NCBI GenBank assembly: GCA_963678575.2
Contig: CAXXHV010000002.1
Span: 806,001 to 870,000 of the forward strand
DNA from: Pleomorphochaeta sp963678575
GTDB lineage: Bacteria > Spirochaetota > Spirochaetia > Sphaerochaetales > Sphaerochaetaceae
Reading direction: 5' to 3'
Length of the DNA: 64,000 bases
A program made the translations under genes and the position numbers. The notes under the pieces are model-generated. The model was given only the letters and a program-made list of their open reading frames with translations. It made no database searches and was not told the DNA's origin. This document shows, piece after piece, positions 44,142 to 53,408 of this stretch (position 1 is the first letter of the stretch; every line of letters begins with the position of its first letter).

Positions 44142-44150
44142 AATATATCA
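44142..44150 (-). promoter_or_regulatory. aroB extended -10 promoter, predicted leaderless start
   Basis: Minus strand TGATATATT: TGn plus TATATT (44147-44142), then 7 nt to the ATG. The nine bases are identical to the promoter of the gene at 46540-49062. The -35 is weak, as is normal for extended -10 promoters. Confidence 0.6.
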
Positions 44151-44228
44151 TATTTTATGATTGAATGACTATAATTTTTATTAATTAAAGACTTGAAAAT
44201 TTTATGATTTTATTAAAGTATATTACTT

Positions 44229-45350
44229 ATGTCTAAATATTTTGATAATGCTGCAACTACAGCAATAAATGAAAGAGCTTTACGCTCTTATAATAATACA
44301 GCTTTAACTTTTTTTGCGAACCCATCAGCAAGTCATTCCTTAGGAAATTTAGCAAAAGAATGTCTTGAAACGACAAGAAATGAAATATCTGATTTATTAA
44401 AGGTTCATTCCAATAATATATATTTTACTTCTGGTGGAACTGAATCTAATAGTATTGTTTTGTCTTCTTTATTATGGAGTAAAAATCCAGGTGAAGTAAT
44501 AATAAGTAAAGCAGAACATCCTAGTATCTCTAGTTTTGAGAGAATCTTAGTTGAAAAAGGTTATAAAGTTATTAAAATTGATGCTCCAAATGGATTTGTA
44601 TCCCCTAGCACATTAAATAATCTTTTAAATAAAAAAACACGGATGGTTGTAATTCAAACTGTAAATAATGTTATAGGTTCAATAAATGATATTAAAGCTT
44701 TGGTTAATGTTGTCAGAGAAAAAGAAAAAGAAATTAATAGAAAGATCCATTTTCACACCGATGCTGTTCAAGCTTTAACTAAAATAGATTTTAATTTAAC
44801 AGAGTTAGATGTTGACAGTGCTTCTTTTTCTGCTCATAAATTTCATGGTCCAAGAGGTATTGGTTTTTTATATAATAAAAGTCAAAGTATACAAGCTTTA
44901 TCTCGAGGTGGAAACCAAGAAAATGGATTGAGAGCAGGAACCGAAAATTTGGCAGCTATTGTTGCAATGAAAGTTGCTCTTGAAGAAAACATGCAATTAA
45001 ATAATGAAAATATATTAAAAATTAATAATTATGTAAGAAATAATTTAAAACCCAAAATTTTATCCCCTAGCGCAAAGTGTTCTCCATTTATTATTAATTT
45101 TAGTGTTAATAATTTCCCTTCTGAGGTTTTTACAAGAATATTAGATGATGCAGGGTTTATTGTTTCTTCAGGATCTGCTTGTAGTAATAATGTTAAAAAC
45201 AAAGGTGAAAGTATATTAACTTCAATGAATTATAAAGCAAAGGATGCAAAATCTAGTATAAGGATTTCATTTGAAAGAAATACCTCATATGAAAATGTTG
45301 TATCTCTTGTTAATAAAATTAACTCTTTGTATGATACACTGGTAAGGTAG
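44229..45350 (+). CDS. Cysteine desulfurase, NifS/IscS family
   Basis: 373 residues, class V aminotransferase fold. N-terminal YFDNAATTAINERAL, pyridoxal site with Lys in SASFSAHKFHGPRG (about residue 200), and persulfide Cys in SSGSACSNNVKNKGE (about 318). It removes sulfur from cysteine for Fe-S clusters and tRNA thiolation. No Shine-Dalgarno sequence precedes the ATG; TTGAAA at 44193-44198 and a poor -10 near 44216-44224 suggest a very short or absent leader. ThiI is encoded 6 bp downstream, so this desulfurase most likely feeds 4-thiouridine synthesis. Confidence 0.93.
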   Translation: MSKYFDNAATTAINERALRSYNNTALTFFANPSASHSLGNLAKECLETTRNEISDLLKVHSNNIYFTSGGTESNSIVLSSLLWSKNPGEVIISKAEHPSISSFERILVEKGYKVIKIDAPNGFVSPSTLNNLLNKKTRMVVIQTVNNVIGSINDIKALVNVVREKEKEINRKIHFHTDAVQALTKIDFNLTELDVDSASFSAHKFHGPRGIGFLYNKSQSIQALSRGGNQENGLRAGTENLAAIVAMKVALEENMQLNNENILKINNYVRNNLKPKILSPSAKCSPFIINFSVNNFPSEVFTRILDDAGFIVSSGSACSNNVKNKGESILTSMNYKAKDAKSSIRISFERNTSYENVVSLVNKINSLYDTLVR

Positions 45351-45356
45351 GAAATC

Positions 45357-46550
45357 GTGGAAAATAAATTATATTTAGTAAGACTGGGTGAAATTTCTTT
45401 AAAAGGATTAAATAGACCTTTTTTTGAAAAAATTTTAAAAAATAATATTAAATTAAAATTAAGACCATTTCATAATAGCGTTACTAAGCAAAAAGGTCGT
45501 TTATATTTTGAAATTGATTCAAATTGTAGTGATGAGCAATGTGAATTAGCTTTTTCAACAACTTTTGGAGTTGTTGGTTATGCAAAATGTGTGAAATGTA
45601 AAAAAGATCCTCAAATAATTAGAGAAACTGTTAGGGCTTTAATTAAGGAATATAAATTTACGGATGAAGGGACTTTTAAAGTTCAAGCAAAAAGAAGTGA
45701 TAAAAGTTTTGAATTAAGCTCATATGATTTGTCCTGTGAAATTGCTAAAGTCATTAATGAAGAATATCCTAAATTAACAGTTAATTTGAAAAATCCTGAT
45801 AATATTTTATATATTGAAATTAGAAATAAAGCATATATATACACTTCGGAAAAGAAAGGACCTAATGGACTTCCTGTTTCAACAGCTGGTAAAGGTATGC
45901 TTTTATTATCCGGTGGGATTGATAGTCCAGTAGCTGGTTATAAAATGGCTTCTAGAGGGTTAAAAATGGAGTGTATCTATTTCCATGCATATCCATATAC
46001 TTCAGATATGGCTTTAGAAAAAGTAAAAATTTTAGCTTCAAAAATAGCTCCTTTCTTGCAAGGAACTCGACTTCATGTTGTTCCTTTTACTGACCAACAA
46101 TTATGGATTAAATCTCATTGTAATGAAGAAGAAACAACTTTAATGTTTAGAGCTTGCATGATGAAAGTTGCAACAATGTTGGCAAAAAAGAATAATGGTT
46201 CTTGCTTGGTTACTGGAGAAGCTTTATCTCAAGTAGCAAGTCAAACTTTAGATTCAATGGCTTTTACTGATTCAACTACTGATATGCTAATTATTAGACC
46301 ATTAGTTGGAATGAATAAAGAAGAAATAATGATAACAGCAAATAATATTGATACCTATGAAACTTCAATTTTGCCATATGAAGATTGTTGTGTGATTTTT
46401 AGTCCAAAACATCCTTTAACAAGACCTGTAATTGAAGTTCAAACTCAGCATTACAATGAAATGAATATTGATAGTTTATTAGAAAAAGCAGTTGAAGAAA
46501 CTATTATATACGATTTTTATTCTAGTGGAAAAGAATGTATTAAAAACTAG
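45357..46550 (+). CDS. thiI: tRNA 4-thiouridine synthase ThiI
   Basis: 397 residues from a GTG start with AGGTAGGA upstream. N-terminal ferredoxin-like and THUMP domain (about 60-165), then the PP-loop ATPase MLLLSGGIDSPVAGYK at 181-196, followed by SCLVTGEALSQVASQTLDSM. It adenylates U8 of tRNA and adds sulfur from the desulfurase encoded upstream. It lacks the C-terminal rhodanese domain of E. coli ThiI (482 residues); this short form is usual in Gram-positives and depends on a partner desulfurase, which fits the gene pair. The last 11 bp overlap the convergent gene. Confidence 0.95.
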   Translation: MENKLYLVRLGEISLKGLNRPFFEKILKNNIKLKLRPFHNSVTKQKGRLYFEIDSNCSDEQCELAFSTTFGVVGYAKCVKCKKDPQIIRETVRALIKEYKFTDEGTFKVQAKRSDKSFELSSYDLSCEIAKVINEEYPKLTVNLKNPDNILYIEIRNKAYIYTSEKKGPNGLPVSTAGKGMLLLSGGIDSPVAGYKMASRGLKMECIYFHAYPYTSDMALEKVKILASKIAPFLQGTRLHVVPFTDQQLWIKSHCNEEETTLMFRACMMKVATMLAKKNNGSCLVTGEALSQVASQTLDSMAFTDSTTDMLIIRPLVGMNKEEIMITANNIDTYETSILPYEDCCVIFSPKHPLTRPVIEVQTQHYNEMNIDSLLEKAVEETIIYDFYSSGKECIKN

Positions 46551-49062
46551 AGAAAAAGGCAACTTGTACTTTTAATTCTTTTGAAGATAGATCATAAAAA
46601 TATCTAAATCCAGGATAAGTTTTACTCCTGCTAAATATAGATTGTGTAAGAGAAGATGTAAATACTGTATATGCAGATATTACATCTTCTTTATAATTTA
46701 AATAGACTTGAATATTATTCAAATAGTATGGAATTTTTACAAAAGATTTTTGTATTTCCACATTAAATAGTAATAAGCTAAGATATAAATCATGAGTCAT
46801 ATTATTTAAATTATATTGATAAGATATTTTTAAAGGTAAATTTATAGTAAATCTGTTTTCTTTAATAAATGGTAATATATAAGGCAATCTAATATTCGCT
46901 TTTATCAAATTTGTATTATAAAAATTATTTGTAGAATAATCATATATTGAAGTCATATTATAAGCAAAATAATAAGATAATTTATTTTCTAATGTTGGAC
47001 CAACATTTGTTAAAAAGCCATACCCTATTTCACTTGAATTTCCTATGAATGAAACTATATTTGTTTTATTGAAAAAGTTTAAATTTATAAAGTTATTATT
47101 ATCTTTTTCAAAAATTCGATTATATTCCTGTTCAATTATAAAGTTTGGATTACTTTGAGGGTTTATTATTTCACCATCTAAAAATAAAGTTAATCTTGAA
47201 TTCTTGTAGCCAGTAAATGAGCTTAAATTTAATCTTAAAATATACTCATAATTTTTAAATAAATTTACATTTGCAATTAGTTCTGTATTTAAAAATTCAG
47301 CGGGATCCAAACTATTAAAATAAAGAGAAGCAACTATTCCATTTGTAACAGGTAAAACAAATGGGAAAAAACTACCTTTAAAGATATACTTGGATAAGTT
47401 ATATTTTTTCATTATCGATATGTCATTAATTTTTTCATCATATTCTTTAATATTTCTATTTATTATATTTAAAGGATATTCTTCAAAATTAAAATTTAAA
47501 ATAGAGGCCTTTTTTAGTTTGTTATTGTCCGAATATTTTGAAATATAATAGGCATCATTATCTATTATAATTGGATTATAAACTCCACCAATAATATCAA
47601 AATCATTTATAAACAGTTTATTAGAATCTAAATCAATATAAGACAAACGAGGGAGTTGATTATATTTTACTGTTGATAGAATTATTTTATTATTGTTAAT
47701 TGAAAAATCGACTATTTCAACATCCTCATCAATTTGATATGAAGTTATTTGATTATCATTTTGAATTATTGAAATAGTATCTTTTGCGTTATATCTTGAT
47801 AAAAAAATAATTTTATCATTAATAACATCAATTTTTTGAACTGATTCATTAATATTTAATGGTATTTTATTAATAATTTCTTGATTTTTTACAAAAGCGA
47901 TATATTGTTTTTGTCCTTCGTTATAAATTCCAACAATATTTGATTTAAAATATATTCCCATTTTAAAATTTTCTAAAATGAAAGAATCTTTTTCTCCATC
48001 TTTATATACAATAGTCTCGGTTTTTTCTAAAGGCTTTTTTTTAATAGCACTAATTACAAAAGTATCATTATTATAAGAAATATTATAAGAATTATTGATA
48101 TATTTAATTAAAGTGTTACCTGTTTCTACGTTTTTAACGCTATCAGTTCTTTTTTGATAAACTAAAGCTTTATTACCTGCTTTTATCAAAGATATTGGTG
48201 TAAAATCATAATTAGTTGTGTCAACTTCTTCTGTATTTATTATTGAAAAAGACTCTCTAAATAAAGCGTAAACATCATAAATATTTTCTTTAAAAACTTT
48301 TTTAAAGGCATAATTTGGATCAATAAATAGTATTTGAAATTTTGATAATTGGTAAACATATTCTTGATATTTTTCGAGTCCATACTTATCTAATAAAAAT
48401 TTATTAAAAAAAGAACCATATAAATAAAAAACATCAATTGGATAAATATCTCTATTGCCTTGAACTTCATTATATTTTAAGAATTTATTTTCTAACCTTG
48501 CTTGAAGTAATCGAGATCTGTAAAGGTTGGAGTTTAAACGTCCTTCATTTGAACTACTCTCACTTAAAACAGCATATCCTTCAGCATTGAATGGAGTAAC
48601 ATTAAAAAAGGAATTTGTTAGACCCTGAGATAAAAAGCTTCTAAAAAAATTATTTTCACCCATAAGTGTTAGAGCATGAGTTAACTCATGTTTAAAAATA
48701 TATAATATATAATTTTCATTATATACATTTAATGAATTATTAGTAGCTATAGTATTATATAGAACAATATGAGGCGATGGCATAAGAGAAAAATAAGCAT
48801 TAAATTGTTGGATATCACTAGTAATGACTACTTCTATTTTCTGAGTTCTATTTTGTAAATTAAACAAATCAATTATATCATTGTATATTGTTTCACATGA
48901 ATTATATATCTGAAAACCTTCATTTATAGATTCATCATCAAAAATGATTTCAAAATTATTTGTTTCTAAAGTATTTAATTTTTTGTAGTTGTCAAAAACA
49001 CCTGCAAAAATGTTATTAATTTCTATTAATAATACAAATAATAAAATAATATTTCGTTTCAT
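46540..49062 (-). CDS. Large exported peptidase-MA-like (HExxH) protein, probable outer-membrane C-terminus
   Basis: 840 residues. Signal peptide NIILLFVLLIEINNIFA, cleaved near residue 20. A gluzincin-type zinc site FKHELTHALTLMG (HELTH at 125-129), with a downstream Glu candidate in NAEGYAVLSESS, marks a peptidase MA-like domain. Residues about 290-540 look like a beta-propeller (repeated strands such as IYFKSNIVGIYNEGQKQYIA). The last 280 residues are rich in amphipathic strands and end in VQVAFFSSF with a terminal Phe, as in outer-membrane beta-barrels. Function unknown; perhaps surface proteolysis. The start is fixed by the signal peptide; an extended -10 lies 7 nt upstream and no Shine-Dalgarno sequence is present. 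Confidence 0.75.
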   Translation of the reverse strand: MKRNIILLFVLLIEINNIFAGVFDNYKKLNTLETNNFEIIFDDESINEGFQIYNSCETIYNDIIDLFNLQNRTQKIEVVITSDIQQFNAYFSLMPSPHIVLYNTIATNNSLNVYNENYILYIFKHELTHALTLMGENNFFRSFLSQGLTNSFFNVTPFNAEGYAVLSESSSNEGRLNSNLYRSRLLQARLENKFLKYNEVQGNRDIYPIDVFYLYGSFFNKFLLDKYGLEKYQEYVYQLSKFQILFIDPNYAFKKVFKENIYDVYALFRESFSIINTEEVDTTNYDFTPISLIKAGNKALVYQKRTDSVKNVETGNTLIKYINNSYNISYNNDTFVISAIKKKPLEKTETIVYKDGEKDSFILENFKMGIYFKSNIVGIYNEGQKQYIAFVKNQEIINKIPLNINESVQKIDVINDKIIFLSRYNAKDTISIIQNDNQITSYQIDEDVEIVDFSINNNKIILSTVKYNQLPRLSYIDLDSNKLFINDFDIIGGVYNPIIIDNDAYYISKYSDNNKLKKASILNFNFEEYPLNIINRNIKEYDEKINDISIMKKYNLSKYIFKGSFFPFVLPVTNGIVASLYFNSLDPAEFLNTELIANVNLFKNYEYILRLNLSSFTGYKNSRLTLFLDGEIINPQSNPNFIIEQEYNRIFEKDNNNFINLNFFNKTNIVSFIGNSSEIGYGFLTNVGPTLENKLSYYFAYNMTSIYDYSTNNFYNTNLIKANIRLPYILPFIKENRFTINLPLKISYQYNLNNMTHDLYLSLLLFNVEIQKSFVKIPYYLNNIQVYLNYKEDVISAYTVFTSSLTQSIFSRSKTYPGFRYFYDLSSKELKVQVAFFSSF

Positions 49063-49069
49063 CTAATAA

Positions 49070-49078
49070 AATATATCA
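49070..49078 (-). promoter_or_regulatory. Extended -10 promoter of the exported peptidase-like gene, predicted leaderless start
   Basis: Minus strand TGATATATT (49078-49070), then 7 nt to the ATG at 49062. Identical to the aroB promoter core. An AT/TA run lies just upstream at 49099-49111. Confidence 0.6.
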
Positions 49079-49228
49079 CAAATAAATTTAATAAAAAATA
49101 TATATATATATTTTTTTTTAATTAATGGACTATCTTTAATCTGACATTTTTAGTATATTCTGTCATTATATGTAATGATAAGATTGAGGTTATTAATACC
49201 TAAATTTTAAAATTAACAAGGATATTTT

Positions 49229-52156
49229 ATGAAATTAGGATTAGATATAGGTTCGACTACGATAAAATGTGTACTTATTGATTCAGCTAACAATATAATT
49301 TATAAAACTTATAAAAGACATTTTTCTAAAATTCAAGAAACTACAATAGCTTTACTTGAAACTGTAAAAAATTTAATTGACTCGAAAGAAATAAATATAT
49401 CATTAACTGGATCTGCGGGTATGGGAATGGCTACTCGATTGAATATTCCATTCATCCAAGAGGTATATGCAACCAGATCTTCAATATTAGAATACAATAA
49501 AGAGACTGATGTTGTTATTGAACTTGGTGGAGAAGATGCCAAAATATTATTTTTAAATGGTAATTTAGAAGTTAGAATGAATGGTACTTGTGCAGGAGGT
49601 ACAGGTAGCTTTATCGATCAAATGGCAACTTTATTAGATTTGCAAACAGAAGATCTCAATGCTATTGCAAAAAGAGCATCTATTTCATATCCCATTGCTT
49701 CAAGATGTGGTGTTTTTGCAAAAGGTGATATCCAACCATTAATAAATCAAGGTGCTAAAAAACCTGATATTGTTTTATCAATTTTTCAAGCCGTAGTTAA
49801 TCAAACTATTTCTGGCTTAGCTCAAGGAAGACCTATTAGAGGTAATGTAGTTTACCTAGGTGGTCCTCTAACTTTTATGAGTGTTTTAAGGGATTGTTTT
49901 GATAAAACGTTAGACACAAAAGGATTATGTCCTGAAAATTCTCTTTATTATGTAGCTTTAGGAACAGCACTAGGTGCTGATGAAAAATTTAATATAGATT
50001 CTGTTATTTCTTTATTAAAGAATAAAAATATTGTTGGCTCTTATAATAGTTTACCTGCATTATTTAAAGATGAAGATGAATTATTTAAATTTAGAGAAAG
50101 ACATAATAAAGCTTCTTTAAAATATAAAGACCCAAATACCTATATTGGCAATGCTTATTTAGGTATTGATTCAGGTTCAACAACCATTAAAATGTGTATA
50201 ATAGATGAAGAAAATAATTTATTACATACAAGGTATCAATCAAATAAAGGAAATCCTGTCGAAGCTGTAAGAGAATTTTTGACAAGTTTTATATCTCAAC
50301 ACCCAAATATTCGATTAAAAAAAGGATGTTCTACAGGATATGGAGAAACATTAATTGAAAAAGCCTTTAATTTAGAATATTCCCTAGTTGAAACAATGGC
50401 TCATTATAAAGCCGCTAAATATTTTGATAAGGATACAGATTTTATTATTGATATTGGTGGTCAAGATATTAAATGTTTTAAGATAATTGATGGCGTTATT
50501 GATGACATTTTCTTAAATGAAGCTTGTTCTTCTGGTTGTGGTTCATTTTTACAAACATTTTTTCAAGCATTAGGATATAGTACCGAAGATGCATCAGTAC
50601 TGGCTTTAAAATCAAAACATCCAGTAGACTTAGGCTCAAGATGTACTGTATTTATGAATTCTAGTGTTAAACAAGCTCAGAAAGATGGTGCTAAGATTGA
50701 AGATATTTTTGCAGGACTAGCAATTAGTGTTGTTAAAAATGCTCTTTATAAAGTAATTAGAACTAATTCAGGACTAGGTAAACATATTGTCGTACAAGGC
50801 GGGACTTTTTTAAATGATGCTGTATTGAGATCTTTTGAAATGGAATTAGGTTTAAATGTTACAAGATGTAAAGAAGCTGGATTAATGGGCGCATTTGGTT
50901 GTGCTTTATATGCAAAAGATCAAGATTCCGTTGATAATATTGAAACATCAATATTAAATTTAGAACAATTAGCCAATTTTACACATAATACTGCAACAAA
51001 AATATGTAAAGGTTGTACCAACCATTGTCAATTAACAATAAATAAGTTTAGTAATAATAGAGTACTAATTAGTGGAAATAAGTGTGAAAGGTTTACAAAT
51101 CCAACTAACTTTATTGAAAATAGTGAAACTTTGAATATTTTTAGATTCAAACAAAATTATATTAAGAATTTAAAACCAATAAAAAAAGGAAATAGAGGTA
51201 AAATGGGACTACCCTTAGCTTTATCTTTGGTAGAATTAGCACCTTTTTACTATACTTTATTTACTGAATTAGGATATGAAGTTTTTATTACTCCTTTTTC
51301 TAAAAGAGACACTTATTTAAAAGGACAAAGTCAAGTTCCAAGTGACACTATCTGCTATCCTGCAAAATTAGTTCATGGACATGTTATTGAATTAATAGAA
51401 ATGGGAATAGACAATATTTTTATTCCAAATTCTTCTTTTAATGTAGATGAGAAAAAATCAGATAACAATTATAATTGTCCTGTAGTAGCATATTATGGTG
51501 AAGTTATTTCAAAAAATACTCCTCAATTATCAGAAAATAATATTAATTATATAAATGATTATATTTCAATTGCTAATAAAAGAGTTTTTAAAAAAAGATT
51601 AAAAATTATTTTATCTAAACTAGGTAAATTTACTTCTTCTCAAATTAATAATGCTACAAATTTAGCATATAAAGCACAAGAAGATTATACTAATACAATA
51701 AATAATAAAGGTAAAGAAATAGTTGCTCTTGCAAGAGAGAAAGAAATGCCAATTATTGTGTTATGTGGTCGTCCCTACCATATTGACCCAGAAGTTAATC
51801 ACGGAATTGATGATCTTATACTTCAACTTGGTTGTGCTATTATTAGTGAAGATTCTTTATCCTCTTTTATTGATAAGAAAAAGTTTAATGTTCTAAATCA
51901 ATGGACTTATCATAACAGAATGTATCTTGCAGCTCATTTTGTTGGAGATACTACAGATATGAATATTATTCAATTAGTATCATTTGGATGTGGTCTTGAT
52001 GCAGTAACAAGTGATGAAGTAAAAGAAATATTAAAAAGTAAGAATAAAATTTATACGCAATTAAAAATTGATGAAATTGCAAATTTAGGTTCTGTTAGAA
52101 TAAGGATTAGAAGTTTACTTGCTGCACTTGAGGAGGATAAAAGTGAAAGAAAATAA
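49229..52156 (+). CDS. 2-hydroxyacyl-CoA dehydratase activase-related protein (two BadF/BcrA ATPase domains plus DUF2229)
   Basis: 975 residues. Two tandem ASKHA ATPase domains: first LGLDIGSTTIKCV (3-15) with GGEDAKILFLNG and CAGGTGSFIDQM; second LGIDSGSTTIKMC (about 310) with IGGQDIKCF and CSSGCGSFLQTF. The conserved Cys residues in CAGGTGSF and SRCGVFAKGD match the 4Fe4S ligands of HgdC-type activators. A CKGCTNHCQLTINKF...NKCERF cluster and a DUF2229-like domain (LVELAPFYYTLFTELGYEVF) follow. It presumably uses ATP to inject low-potential electrons. AAGGA lies before the ATG. The next gene overlaps its end by 14 bp and supplies the dehydratase-like half. Metabolic substrate unknown. Confidence 0.9.
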   Translation: MKLGLDIGSTTIKCVLIDSANNIIYKTYKRHFSKIQETTIALLETVKNLIDSKEINISLTGSAGMGMATRLNIPFIQEVYATRSSILEYNKETDVVIELGGEDAKILFLNGNLEVRMNGTCAGGTGSFIDQMATLLDLQTEDLNAIAKRASISYPIASRCGVFAKGDIQPLINQGAKKPDIVLSIFQAVVNQTISGLAQGRPIRGNVVYLGGPLTFMSVLRDCFDKTLDTKGLCPENSLYYVALGTALGADEKFNIDSVISLLKNKNIVGSYNSLPALFKDEDELFKFRERHNKASLKYKDPNTYIGNAYLGIDSGSTTIKMCIIDEENNLLHTRYQSNKGNPVEAVREFLTSFISQHPNIRLKKGCSTGYGETLIEKAFNLEYSLVETMAHYKAAKYFDKDTDFIIDIGGQDIKCFKIIDGVIDDIFLNEACSSGCGSFLQTFFQALGYSTEDASVLALKSKHPVDLGSRCTVFMNSSVKQAQKDGAKIEDIFAGLAISVVKNALYKVIRTNSGLGKHIVVQGGTFLNDAVLRSFEMELGLNVTRCKEAGLMGAFGCALYAKDQDSVDNIETSILNLEQLANFTHNTATKICKGCTNHCQLTINKFSNNRVLISGNKCERFTNPTNFIENSETLNIFRFKQNYIKNLKPIKKGNRGKMGLPLALSLVELAPFYYTLFTELGYEVFITPFSKRDTYLKGQSQVPSDTICYPAKLVHGHVIELIEMGIDNIFIPNSSFNVDEKKSDNNYNCPVVAYYGEVISKNTPQLSENNINYINDYISIANKRVFKKRLKIILSKLGKFTSSQINNATNLAYKAQEDYTNTINNKGKEIVALAREKEMPIIVLCGRPYHIDPEVNHGIDDLILQLGCAIISEDSLSSFIDKKKFNVLNQWTYHNRMYLAAHFVGDTTDMNIIQLVSFGCGLDAVTSDEVKEILKSKNKIYTQLKIDEIANLGSVRIRIRSLLAALEEDKSERK

Positions 52157-53405
52157 TAGAGTAATTTTTACTAAGCAAATGAAAAAAGATTATACTTTAT
52201 TACTTCCTCAAATGCTTCCAATTCATTTTGCAATAATCAAAGAAGTTTTTACTAACAATGGATTTAAAGCAGAATTATTGACAAATGAAGGCCCTTCTGT
52301 AATCCAAGAAGGTTTAAAATATGTACATAATGATATGTGTTATCCTGCTCAATTAGTAATTGGACAAATGTTAGATGCAATTAATAGTGGCAAATACGAT
52401 AAACATAAAATAGCATTGATAATTACCCAAACCGGTGGTGGTTGTAGAGCTAGTAATTATATTTTCTTATTAAGAAAAGCTTTAGAAAGAGCTAATATGG
52501 CTTATATTCCTGTAATATCTTTATCTTTTGGTTTAGAAAAAAATCCAGGATTTAAATTAACTAGTAGAATTATTTTACAAGGTTTTGCTGGTATCGTTTA
52601 TGGAGATTTATTATCTTTATTGAGCAATCAAACGCGTCCCTATGAAGTTAATAAGGGTGAAACTAATGAATTAGTACAGAAATGGATTAATATTTTATCT
52701 GATAAATTTAAAAATAATAAAGGGTATATCGGATATGCCATGAAAAACAATTTAATTAGAATCGCAAAGGATTTTGATAATATAGATTTAAATGATGAAA
52801 AGAAAATTAAAGTAGGAATTGTTGGAGAGATTTTTATTAAATTTGCTCCTCTAGGAAATAATCATTTACAAGATTTTTTAGAAGGACAAGGATGTGAAGT
52901 CATGGTCCCTTCTCTATTGGGTTTCTTTTTATACGGTATGGAAAATGCTAAATATGATAAACAGTATTATGGTGGTTTAAAAAGAATACTGTCTTATCCT
53001 TTGAAAAAGATTGGTTTAAATATTGTTGAAACTTTTGAAAACATGACTTATAAGAATGTAAATAAAGTTACTCAAAAATTTATTTTACCTAAAGGCTTTG
53101 CACATATGAAGTCCCTTTGTAATGGGATAATTGATCATGGTGTTAAAATGGGTGAAGGTTGGCTTTTAACAAGTGAAATGTTAGAATTAAGCGAATTAGG
53201 ATATAAAAATATAATTTGTGCTCAACCATTTGGGTGTTTGCCTAATCATATTGCAGGTAAAGGAATGATCAGAAGTGTAAGTGAAAGAGCAAAAGATACA
53301 AATATTGTCCCAATAGATTATGATCCATCTGCAACAAGTGTAAACCAAGAAAACAGAATTAAATTAATGTTATCTATTGCAAAAGAGAATATGGAAAAAC
53401 AATAA
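52143..53405 (+). CDS. 2-hydroxyacyl-CoA dehydratase-like protein, partner of the activase
   Basis: 420 residues from GTG at 52143 with GAGGAGG 8 nt upstream; a longer frame to 52119 only overlaps the previous gene. HgdB/DUF2229-like fold with DMCYPAQLVIGQMLDAI, TQTGGGCRASNY (Cys cluster), AGIVYGDLLSL and AQPFGCLPNHIAGKGM. Cys residues in MCYP, GGGCR and FGCLP could bind an iron-sulfur cluster. In many clostridia this region is fused to the activase as one protein of about 1400 residues; here it is a separate, coupled gene. It probably forms a complex with its neighbour; the reaction is not known. Confidence 0.85.
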   Translation: MKENNRVIFTKQMKKDYTLLLPQMLPIHFAIIKEVFTNNGFKAELLTNEGPSVIQEGLKYVHNDMCYPAQLVIGQMLDAINSGKYDKHKIALIITQTGGGCRASNYIFLLRKALERANMAYIPVISLSFGLEKNPGFKLTSRIILQGFAGIVYGDLLSLLSNQTRPYEVNKGETNELVQKWINILSDKFKNNKGYIGYAMKNNLIRIAKDFDNIDLNDEKKIKVGIVGEIFIKFAPLGNNHLQDFLEGQGCEVMVPSLLGFFLYGMENAKYDKQYYGGLKRILSYPLKKIGLNIVETFENMTYKNVNKVTQKFILPKGFAHMKSLCNGIIDHGVKMGEGWLLTSEMLELSELGYKNIICAQPFGCLPNHIAGKGMIRSVSERAKDTNIVPIDYDPSATSVNQENRIKLMLSIAKENMEKQ

Positions 53406-53408
53406 TAA

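Noticed and set aside
49099..49111. Alternating TA run upstream of the exported peptidase gene
   Set aside because: Short simple-sequence run expected in such AT-rich DNA; no evidence of variation or function.
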